From: an uncultured Ruminococcus sp.
GTDB lineage: Bacteria > Bacillota > Clostridia > Oscillospirales > Ruminococcaceae
Assembly (NCBI GenBank): GCA_900752785.1
Contig: CAADWP010000095.1
Span: forward strand, 1-18,438
Length of the DNA: 18,438 nucleotides
Reading direction: 5' to 3'
Shown: piece after piece, positions 7,086-12,664 of the stretch
Position numbering within the stretch: the stretch's first letter is position 1
How the letters are laid out: each line of letters starts with the position of its first letter
Program-made: the position numbers and the translations under genes
The notes under the pieces: generated by a model
What the model was told of the DNA's origin: nothing
What the model saw: only the letters and a program-made list of their open reading frames with translations
Database searches by the model: none

Positions 7086-7113
7086 ATTATACCATAACTG
7101 GATTTTCTGTTAA
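7086..7113 (-). promoter_or_regulatory. Promoter of the seven-gene leftward operon
   Basis: Read on the minus strand: -35 TTAACA (7113-7108), 16-base spacer, -10 TATAAT (7091-7086) with an extended TGG just upstream. It sits about 35 bases before the ribosome site of the HNH-like membrane protein gene. A TTGACT overlaps the -35 region but would leave a 21-base spacer. Confidence 0.7.
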
Positions 7114-7181
7114 GTCAACACTGCACAGCAAATCATGTGTATATCTGATTTTTGTGAAAAGAGTTTTTTAGAGGCCGCCTA

Positions 7182-7210
7182 ATGACAATGAACAGTCAAA
7201 ATGATATAAT
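7182..7210 (+). promoter_or_regulatory. Rightward promoter pointing into the integrase segment
   Basis: ATGACA (7182-7187), 17-base spacer, TATAAT (7205-7210): 5 of 6 and 6 of 6 consensus bases. Its start point would be near 7217, just outside the left inverted repeat. In the present arrangement it runs antisense to the integrase gene; if the segment between the inverted repeats were flipped it would drive that gene. Confidence 0.5.
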
Positions 7211-7222
7211 ATTCATGTGTAT

Positions 7223-7240
7223 GCCGCAAATTTCTTCCAT
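7223..7240 (+). repeat. Left 18-bp inverted repeat / recombinase core-like site
   Basis: GCCGCAAATTTCTTCCAT is repeated exactly, in inverted orientation, at 8589-8606. With its flank it reads as an arm GCCGCAAAT, a 7-base centre TTCTTCC, and a degenerate inverse arm ATTAACG (5 of 7 matches to ATTTGCG). That is the layout of a tyrosine recombinase core site. Confidence 0.7.
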
Positions 7241-7323
7241 TAACGTCATTAAGCAGACTATCAACGTAATATAGCTGTTTTTGATGTGTTTGCCGACGAT
7301 AATTCTGACGGCAAATAAAATTT

Positions 7324-8394
7324 TTACGCTGCGATTTTCAGCAGATTCATGCACTGAGCTTTGCGCTCCATAGACGAGTGAACGTACCTATTCAGCGTAG
7401 TTTCAACGGAAGCATGACCTAAAATTTCAGACAGCGTTTTCACATCAAATCCAAGCCGAATACAATTTGTCGCAAAAATATGCCGCAGGCTGTGATAGTT
7501 GATCGACGGCAATCCTGCTTTTTTCAAAATCGACATAAATTTGCGCTGCATTATGCGAGGTTCGATGATTTTTTCGCTTCCCGATAGGATATAAAAATTG
7601 TCACATTTGCGGAATTTCCGCAGCATATCAATAATAAACGCAGGAATCGGGATAGACCTCTGGGAGGAACGGCTTTTCGGAGTATCGACTATCAGACGAG
7701 TTCCATGCATTCCTGTGCGAATGCGCTGGACTGTTCTTCTGACGGTCAGAATACTTTTTTCAAAGTCGATATCGTTCCATTTTAGACCGCATATTTCACC
7801 GATACGAAGTCCCGTATACAGGCTTAGAAGTACGCAGATTGATGTATTATCAGTGTTTTTCAGCAAATGCTCACATAACTTTTTCTGTTGAGAATCGGAA
7901 AATAGATTCATTTCTTTTTCCTCAGCTTTCGGAAGTATCACATCGGCAAGCGGATTTCTGAAGCCGTGAACTCTCGAAATATATTTCGCCATTGACTTGA
8001 AAACGATGACGATATCGGAAACATATTTTGCAGAAAGTCCGGTTTTCAGCTTCTTTTCGATAAAATCATGGAGCATTTGAACTGTCAGATCTTCATACCG
8101 TATGTCGCCGAATTCAGGCAGAATATGCTTGTCCGCTTTCATTCTGTAATTGGCATATGTGGACTCCTTGACCTTTAATTTCACAGCGGACAGCCATTCC
8201 TCAAAAAGTTCTTTGACCGTCAGCTTTCCCGATGAATTTGCCGGTACGGGAGTGGCTTTGAAAACAAGCAGTTTTTCCTTGACTTCCTGATAGGTTTTTC
8301 CGTAAATTGAACGGTATTTCGCTGTTCCGACCTTGCATCGACCTTCCCAGCGACCGTCCTTGCGTTTATAAATGTTCTCTCCCTTTCGTGGCAT
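7324..8394 (-). CDS. Tyrosine recombinase (phage/ICE-type integrase)
   Basis: A 356-residue protein. The ATG at 8394 is preferred over upstream in-frame starts because AGGAGG lies 7 bases before it and MPRKGENIYKRKDGRW is the usual start of this family's AP2-like arm-binding domain. An N-terminal SAM-like core-binding domain (about 58-150) and a catalytic domain follow. Visible active-site residues: Arg197 (YTGLRIGE), Lys240 (TPKSRSSQR), His301-x-x-Arg304 (YHSLRH), His327 (LGHAS) and the nucleophile Tyr337 (LNRYVH). The set is complete, so it should be active. It reads toward the seven-gene operon, and transcription could run into it. An 18-bp inverted repeat brackets the gene. Base composition is visibly less AT-rich than the flanking operon. 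Either it integrates the island or it inverts the segment that carries it; no intact tRNA-type att copy is next to it. Confidence 0.93.
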   Translation of the reverse strand: MPRKGENIYKRKDGRWEGRCKVGTAKYRSIYGKTYQEVKEKLLVFKATPVPANSSGKLTVKELFEEWLSAVKLKVKESTYANYRMKADKHILPEFGDIRYEDLTVQMLHDFIEKKLKTGLSAKYVSDIVIVFKSMAKYISRVHGFRNPLADVILPKAEEKEMNLFSDSQQKKLCEHLLKNTDNTSICVLLSLYTGLRIGEICGLKWNDIDFEKSILTVRRTVQRIRTGMHGTRLIVDTPKSRSSQRSIPIPAFIIDMLRKFRKCDNFYILSGSEKIIEPRIMQRKFMSILKKAGLPSINYHSLRHIFATNCIRLGFDVKTLSEILGHASVETTLNRYVHSSMERKAQCMNLLKIAA

Positions 8395-8497
8395 AGTCTC
8401 CCTCCTGAATTTTTCGACCAGAATCATGACGGTTGATGTACTTCTGACCTGTAGCATAATTGACAAAATAGACGAATTTTTATTGTGCATATCACTA

Positions 8498-8514
8498 AAA
8501 CAGTACCGCTGTTT
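8498..8514. promoter_or_regulatory. Palindromic operator-like site upstream of the integrase
   Basis: AAACAG-TACCG-CTGTTT is a perfect 6-bp inverted repeat with a 5-base centre, about 105 bases before the integrase start. Its minus-strand core AGCGGTACT recurs on the plus strand at 8852-8860 in the Xre leader, suggesting a shared regulator, possibly the Xre protein. Confidence 0.4.
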
Positions 8515-8535
8515 GTATAAAGTCTCTGAAAATGC

Positions 8536-8564
8536 TTGACTTATTTCGACAAATATAGTATAAT
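8536..8564 (+). promoter_or_regulatory. Consensus promoter inside the integrase segment, pointing out across the right repeat
   Basis: TTGACT (8536-8541), 17-base spacer, TATAAT (8559-8564). The start point would be near 8571, just before the right inverted repeat. In the present orientation there is no gene directly downstream. The transcript would first meet the CGCAAAT/ATTTGCG hairpin followed by TATTTTTAT, then the strong hairpin at 8747-8787. After inversion it would point at the seven-gene operon. Confidence 0.65.
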
Positions 8565-8588
8565 TTATTAATAAGATGCGTGTCGCAA

Positions 8589-8606
8589 ATGGAAGAAATT
8601 TGCGGC
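8589..8606 (-). repeat. Right 18-bp inverted repeat / recombinase core-like site
   Basis: ATGGAAGAAATTTGCGGC is the exact reverse complement of the copy at 7223-7240. With its flank it forms CGCAAAT (8584-8590), centre GGAAGAA, ATTTGCG (8598-8604): perfect inverse arms around a 7-base centre, the classic core for a tyrosine recombinase dimer. It could alternatively act as a small terminator hairpin, since TATTTTTAT follows. Confidence 0.7.
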
Positions 8607-8637
8607 TATTTTTATATCTTGACAACTGCACAGCCGT

Positions 8638-8668
8638 ATAATAAAATTAAAAAAATATATTCAGTCAA
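8638..8668 (-). promoter_or_regulatory. Possible leftward promoter toward the integrase
   Basis: Minus strand: TTGACT (8668-8663), 19-base spacer, TATTAT (8643-8638). The boxes are good but the spacer is long. It would read across the right repeat into the integrase gene. I saw no clearer integrase promoter. Confidence 0.3.
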
Positions 8669-8746
8669 AATATTATAATTGGAGAAAAAATTTTTATCCA
8701 AATATATATAAGTTTATTCCGGATTTTCGAGATGAGCAAATTGAAG

Positions 8747-8787
8747 TTAAGGCAACACCGCACAAAGATTTTGCGGTGTTGCCTTAA
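8747..8787 (+). repeat. Strong REP-like hairpin / terminator
   Basis: TTAAGGCAACACCGCA (8747-8762) pairs perfectly with TGCGGTGTTGCCTTAA (8772-8787) around a 9-base loop. The stem is far more GC-rich than its surroundings and symmetric at the ends, so it looks like a dispersed intergenic palindrome; it could also terminate transcription in both directions. It separates the integrase region from the Xre gene. Confidence 0.65.
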
Positions 8788-8896
8788 AATCCAATGTGAT
8801 TTGCAGGAATACAAATCAAATTATCCCTGTATTTATATTATAACTAATTATAGCGGTACTTGTCAATAGTAATTCCCGATAAAATTTGTAATGTTG

Positions 8897-8926
8897 TTGC
8901 CTGAAATGTACTACAATAAGTATAGT
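8897..8926 (+). promoter_or_regulatory. Promoter of the Xre-type regulator
   Basis: TTGCCT (8897-8902), 18-base spacer, TATAGT (8921-8926), followed by an AAGGCGG ribosome site and the ATG at 8950. ACTAC...ATAGT around the -10 box is an imperfect palindrome that might be an autoregulatory operator. Confidence 0.45.
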
Positions 8927-8949
8927 AAAATAATTAAGGCGGTACAATT

Positions 8950-9282
8950 ATGAATTATGAGGAGTTTATAAGAAATCGGATCACCAAACTTCGGATGCTG
9001 AAGAACGTTTCTGAATATCAGATGAGTCTTGATCTGGGACACAGCAAAAGCTATATCCAGAGCATTTCATCCGGCAGAGCGCTGCCGTCCATGAGTGAAT
9101 TTATTTCGATCTGCGAATATCTCGGAGTTACGCTAAAAGAATTTTTCGACGATGAAAATAGTGATCCTGTGCTGCATAGGGAATTTATTGATGCGCTTAA
9201 TGAGATTTCGGACAGCGATGCAAGCTTGATTCTGGAATTGATAAAACGTTTAAAAAATAAATCAGGGGCAAATCGCCCCTGA
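8950..9282 (+). CDS. Xre-family helix-turn-helix regulator
   Basis: A 110-residue protein. Residues 6-66 form a Cro/C1-type HTH_3 domain: IRNRITKLRMLKNVSEYQMS, DLGHSKSYIQSISSGRALPS, then the closing helices MSEFISICEYLGVTLKEFF. The C-terminal 40 residues form an acidic helix pair (HREFIDALNEISDSDASLIL) likely used for dimerisation. Ribosome site AAGGCGG. It stands alone between the integrase region and the Septu pair, with its own promoter and a terminator hairpin overlapping its stop codon, so it is an independent unit. Likely targets are its own promoter and the integrase leader, which share AGCGGTACT; control of the neighbouring defence genes is possible but not shown. Confidence 0.85.
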   Translation: MNYEEFIRNRITKLRMLKNVSEYQMSLDLGHSKSYIQSISSGRALPSMSEFISICEYLGVTLKEFFDDENSDPVLHREFIDALNEISDSDASLILELIKRLKNKSGANRP

Positions 9283-9284
9283 TT
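9260..9284 (+). terminator. Terminator hairpin overlapping the Xre stop codon
   Basis: AATCAGGGGC (9260-9269) pairs with GCCCCTGATT (9275-9284) around AAATC. The TGA stop (9280-9282) is inside the right arm. The rightward U-tract is weak (CAACTTTAGT); the leftward side is richer in T. Confidence 0.65.
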
Positions 9285-9317
9285 CAACTTTAGTATTGTA
9301 TTTTGTTTTAAAATACC

Positions 9318-9346
9318 TTGATTTTTTATTAAAATGATGATATAAT
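9318..9346 (+). promoter_or_regulatory. Promoter of the Septu-type operon
   Basis: TTGATT (9318-9323), 17-base spacer, TATAAT (9341-9346), about 98 bases before the ATPase start. The leader from about 9353 to 9443 could encode an in-frame N-terminal extension from an ATG at 9363, but that ATG lacks a ribosome site. Confidence 0.65.
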
Positions 9347-9443
9347 AAGTTTAAGAATTATAATGAATAAATTTTTAGTGCTTACAACGATTGCTTTAAT
9401 GAATTTTATAAATTCAATTAGTTGTGTGATTAAGGAGGCGTTT

Positions 9444-10733
9444 ATGAAAATTCATAATATCAGGATTCAAAATTATAGACGTTTTGAAGATATAAGTATA
9501 GATTTTAATTCTTGCATGAACGTACTCATTGGAAATAATGGGGTTGGTAAAACCAGCGTACTTGATGCTGTAGCTATTGGAATTGGCAGTATATTCCTTG
9601 GAATAGAGACTAATCCATCACCAAGCATCAAGAAGGATGATGTGAGATTTGTCTCTCAAAAGATAGGCAGTGTTATTGATAGACAGCCTCAATATCCGGT
9701 TGTAATATCATGCTGTGGTATAATTAATGGGAAACAAGTAAATTGGAAAAGACAGCTTAATACTAAATCAGGAAGAACAACGTACGGTGATGCTGAATGT
9801 ATAAAGCATATTGCAAGTGAATTACAAAACAGAGTTCGTAAAGGTGATGTTAACACGCATTTACCTTTAATTTCTTATTATGGAACTGGCAGATTATGGG
9901 CTCAAAAACACGAGAGTTCAATGAAGCAGATCAATAATCGACTTGAAGGATATATAGATTGTCTTTCAGCTGAATCCAATGAAAAACTAATGCTCAAATG
10001 GTTTGAAAAAATGACTTACGCTCAGTTGCAGGACGGAGAAATCATTCCCGAATTGCAGGCTGTTAATTGCGCTATAACTGAGGGTTTTACTGAAAGTGGA
10101 TCTGACATGAGTAATGTTAAGGTTCAATTTAATGTTAAGTCTCATAATCTTGAAATTTCATATTCGGATAAAAATGGTAATTATCATAGGCATCCGTTTC
10201 ATGAACTAAGTGATGGTTATAGAAATACTTTAAGTCTTATCGCTGATATTGCATATAGAATGGCAGTTCTGAATCCTCAGTATCTTGGAGAAGTCACAAA
10301 GAAAACATCTGGAATTGTTCTCATTGATGAAATAGATCTGCATCTTCATCCGATTTGGCAAAAAAGAATTCTGAAAACACTTCAAAAGGTTTTTCCTCTC
10401 GTTCAGTTTATTGTTACAACTCATTCACCGAGTATTATTTCTTCAGCTAAATCCGAAGAACTGCTTATTCTTGATGAAAACTCTTGTAAATCATTTGATT
10501 ATGAGGTTTATGGCAAGGATGTTAATTCAGTTCTTACTGAGATTATGAAAACTTCTGAGCGACCTGATGAAATTGCTGAAAAATTTAATGAATTTGAAAC
10601 GCTGATGGAAGATGGTAATTACAACGAGGCAGGAATAATTCTTGATGAACTTAGAAGTATTCTCGGAAATAACGATAATGGAGTTGTTAGTGCGGCAGTT
10701 TCTCTTGATTTTCAAAAAGATTGGGAGGATTGA
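9444..10733 (+). CDS. ptuA: Septu-type AAA/ABC-like ATPase (PtuA-like)
   Basis: A 429-residue protein. The ATG at 9444 is chosen over an in-frame ATG at 9363 because TAAGGAGG lies 5 bases before it and MKIHNIRIQNYRRFEDISID is the standard start of RecF/OLD-like ATPases. Motifs: Walker A GNNGVGKTS (30-38); ABC signature-like LSDGYRN (255-261); Walker B GIVLIDEIDLHLHP with Asp295-Glu296; H-loop TTHSPSII with His327. These define an SMC/ABC-type ATPase that dimerises on ATP. One base separates it from the HNH gene, the arrangement of the Septu defence system, where PtuA controls the nuclease PtuB. Retron-associated and other ATPase-HNH pairs look similar, but no reverse transcriptase gene is present here, so Septu is the best name. 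Confidence 0.85.
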   Translation: MKIHNIRIQNYRRFEDISIDFNSCMNVLIGNNGVGKTSVLDAVAIGIGSIFLGIETNPSPSIKKDDVRFVSQKIGSVIDRQPQYPVVISCCGIINGKQVNWKRQLNTKSGRTTYGDAECIKHIASELQNRVRKGDVNTHLPLISYYGTGRLWAQKHESSMKQINNRLEGYIDCLSAESNEKLMLKWFEKMTYAQLQDGEIIPELQAVNCAITEGFTESGSDMSNVKVQFNVKSHNLEISYSDKNGNYHRHPFHELSDGYRNTLSLIADIAYRMAVLNPQYLGEVTKKTSGIVLIDEIDLHLHPIWQKRILKTLQKVFPLVQFIVTTHSPSIISSAKSEELLILDENSCKSFDYEVYGKDVNSVLTEIMKTSERPDEIAEKFNEFETLMEDGNYNEAGIILDELRSILGNNDNGVVSAAVSLDFQKDWED

Positions 10734-10734
10734 A

Positions 10735-11370
10735 ATGATTTATATTAAAAAGAAAAATACTCCTATTATTTTTGCTGATGCCAAAAGAAAATATGAGCAT
10801 TATGATGAACTACCTGGTGATGTAAAGGAAAAATTGAAAGAATATCTGATTAATGAGCAGGGTCATCTGTGTGCTTATTGTATGTCAAGAATTACAAATC
10901 AGACATCTACAATTGAACATTATATTCCTCGCAAAGGACAATTTGGAAAAAGTTCGTTATCTCTCGATTATCGAAATTTATTGGCAGTGTGTAATAATGT
11001 TCGTAATGGCAGAGGAGGGGATAGGCATTGTGATGTTAGTAAAGGCGATAAATTAATTAGCATAAATCCTTGTAGAGAAACAGATATTAATTATATACGA
11101 TATAATAGTAATGGTGAGATACTTTCTGATAAAGAAGAATTTAATGCAGATTTTAATGTAATACTTAATCTGAATAATTCAACTCTTATGAATAATAGAA
11201 AAGCCGCATTAAGTGCGGCTTTGATAACAATGACGAAAATGAACATGGGTAGATGGAGCAAAGATTATTTACAGAAATGTCTTAATAAGTTTGAAAATCA
11301 GGATATTAAAACAGAATATGTTGGAATAATTATTTTTGAATTGAAAAAACGATTGCAGCGTAATACATAA
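10735..11370 (+). CDS. ptuB: Septu-type HNH endonuclease (PtuB-like)
   Basis: A 211-residue protein; the ATG at 10735 has GGGAGG upstream and follows the ATPase stop by one base. The HNH motif is clear: Cys46-x-x-Cys49 (LCAYCMSRI), Glu61-His62 (IEHYIPRKG), Asn81 (DYRNLLAVC), then Cys86, and His98-Cys99 with Lys103 (RHCDVSKGD). This is the zinc-containing HNH of the TIGR02646/PtuB group. The rest is helical (NRKAALSAALITMTKMNMGR). In Septu the nuclease is thought to cleave DNA when the ATPase partner senses infection. All expected catalytic residues are present and length is normal, so the pair looks intact. No promoter lies between the two genes. Confidence 0.85.
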   Translation: MIYIKKKNTPIIFADAKRKYEHYDELPGDVKEKLKEYLINEQGHLCAYCMSRITNQTSTIEHYIPRKGQFGKSSLSLDYRNLLAVCNNVRNGRGGDRHCDVSKGDKLISINPCRETDINYIRYNSNGEILSDKEEFNADFNVILNLNNSTLMNNRKAALSAALITMTKMNMGRWSKDYLQKCLNKFENQDIKTEYVGIIIFELKKRLQRNT

Positions 11371-11455
11371 GTGATGCGTTCTATAAATCCATTAAAAGAA
11401 AAAATTGACTAAAATGTCATTGGGTTAAAAACTATTTTTGACTGTATAACATTTA

Positions 11456-11615
11456 TATAGTCACCCTACTTGGAATTGAAACAAGTTCACTGATAAAAAT
11501 TTCTCATAGCTGCGTTGTCGTCGTCACCGTGCGACAGCACGCTTTCCTCCTCCGCCTTGCTATGAAAAATTTTTATTCAGTTCCTTTTGTTCCACTTCCA
11601 AGTAGGGTGACTATA
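11456..11615. mobile_element. 160-bp MITE-like element
   Basis: The ends TATAGTCACCCTACTTGGAA (11456-11475) and its exact reverse complement (11596-11615) are 20-bp perfect terminal inverted repeats. Similarity continues inward to about 60 bp with mismatches: both arms contain ATAAAAATTT-x-TCATAGC. The centre is GC-rich (GTCGTCGTCACCGTGCGACA) and has no coding capacity. The outer TATA at both ends is compatible with a TA target duplication, as in MITEs moved by IS630/Tc1-type transposases. It is inserted between the two defence modules. Confidence 0.8.
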
Positions 11616-11685
11616 AAACTTACATGGTAAATTGAAAATAAGCTTGAAACGATTCTTTATGACAATTCGAAGATTTTATCTTTAA

Positions 11686-11714
11686 ATGAACAAGGGATAT
11701 TTTGAAGGTATAAT
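11686..11714 (+). promoter_or_regulatory. Weak candidate promoter of the AbiG pair
   Basis: TATAAT (11709-11714) is perfect, but the hexamer 17 bases upstream, ATGAAC, matches the -35 consensus at only three positions. It is the only decent -10 box between the MITE-like element and the AbiGi start. Confidence 0.35.
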
Positions 11715-11824
11715 TTGATTTTATGAATATGAAAATTTCTATAATGTATTTATTATGGAATTTAATCGTGAAAATATTCCTTACTCATGAAGTTGCCATA
11801 GTTATAGCAATTGGGGGATACGAT

Positions 11825-12664
11825 ATGCAGGATGAAATAAAAATATTTGATGTTGGTACTGCTGAGGTAAAGGAAGATCCAAATTTACCTCATACACCGT
11901 CCAGTATTCAAGCAGATACGTTGTTTACATTTACTTCTGATCTTGAATATTTAATTCCTTACATAGAGAACGCTTGTATATACCCACGATATTGTGATGA
12001 AGATATTAATTATCTGAACATTGCTGAGTTGAAAAAGATATACATACCAATGAAATGCTTTTGTGATATAAATCTTCATAGGTTAGGCTGTCATTTAGAT
12101 TGGTATGGATATTATGGATTAGCGTTTTCGAAAGAATGGGGAATGAATAATGGTATTCAGCCTGTTCAGTATATTAATCCAAAGTCAGAATTATGTAAAG
12201 ACTTTTCAATTGCTTTTTCGAGTGCAATAAAATCTGATTCATCTAAAACAGGTTCTTTAGAAAATCTTATGAAAAGTTATATGTTACATGAGCTAATGTA
12301 CTATAAACCATATGAGGGGAATATGAGAAACCGCAGATCAGGAAAAACAGAAAGAAAGTGTTTTACTGATGAATGCGAATGGAGATTCGTTCCTAATTTA
12401 TCAGGCACAGAATTTGAACAAGTATATTATGATAATATAATCATGAACGCAGGGATTATGAATGATGTTAGTAATTCTCTTGTTAGTTTACCATATATTT
12501 CTTTGAAATTTCAGTATGATGATTTGAAATATATTATAATAAAAAATACTGATGATTTTATAAAATTGGTTGAAGTAATTGATAAATTAAAAATTAACGT
12601 CAATACAAGAAATGAATTAATCTCTAAAATAATTATCTGGGATAAAACAAAGGGGGACTTTTAA
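11825..12664 (+). CDS. abiGi: AbiGi-type abortive infection protein (putative antitoxin)
   Basis: A 279-residue protein. The ATG at 11825 is preferred because TTGGGGGAT lies just upstream and a conserved-looking start follows. Features typical of the AbiGi family (PF10899): DTLFTFTSDLEYLIPYI near residue 31; a Cys/Pro-rich IYPRYCDED (52-60); PMKCFCDINL (75-84); YGYYGLAFSKEWG (94-106), then an INPK; and a late CEWRFVP. No membrane segment. It overlaps the next gene by one base (TAATG), so the two are translationally coupled. In lactococcal AbiG, AbiGi and AbiGii act together, and AbiGi is treated as the antitoxin of a type IV-like pair. The assignment is by motif memory, not a search. Confidence 0.75.
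   Translation: MQDEIKIFDVGTAEVKEDPNLPHTPSSIQADTLFTFTSDLEYLIPYIENACIYPRYCDEDINYLNIAELKKIYIPMKCFCDINLHRLGCHLDWYGYYGLAFSKEWGMNNGIQPVQYINPKSELCKDFSIAFSSAIKSDSSKTGSLENLMKSYMLHELMYYKPYEGNMRNRRSGKTERKCFTDECEWRFVPNLSGTEFEQVYYDNIIMNAGIMNDVSNSLVSLPYISLKFQYDDLKYIIIKNTDDFIKLVEVIDKLKINVNTRNELISKIIIWDKTKGDF

Larger units (their letters stand above)
8395..8949 (+). other. Gene-free 555-base region between integrase and Xre regulator
   Basis: No convincing coding sequence on either strand. It holds a 17-bp palindrome (8498-8514), an outward promoter (8536-8564), the right inverted repeat (8589-8606), a possible leftward promoter (8638-8668), a 16-bp-stem hairpin (8747-8787) and the Xre promoter (8897-8926). 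The only rightward reading frame after the outward promoter is a 21-codon one from 8575 without a ribosome site. Confidence 0.6.
11371..11824 (+). other. Gene-free region between Septu and AbiG modules
   Basis: The first 85 bases hold no gene. 11456-11615 is the MITE-like element. From 11616 to 11824 the sequence is AT-rich with a possible promoter (11686-11714). An in-frame ATG at 11723 would extend the AbiGi protein by 34 hydrophobic residues, but it has no ribosome site and does not look like part of the family. Confidence 0.55.

Noticed and set aside
8395..8631. N-terminal extension of the integrase to 435 residues
   Set aside because: The extension lacks family-like sequence and crosses the palindrome, the outward promoter and the right inverted repeat. 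AGGAGG just before the ATG at 8394 marks the real start.
8608..8640. TTGACA ... TATAAT at 8619-8642 as a rightward promoter
   Set aside because: The spacer is only about 12 bases, too short for a normal sigma-A promoter.
10527..10715. Short minus-strand frames inside the PtuA gene
   Set aside because: No ribosome sites or recognisable content; shadows of the ATPase gene.
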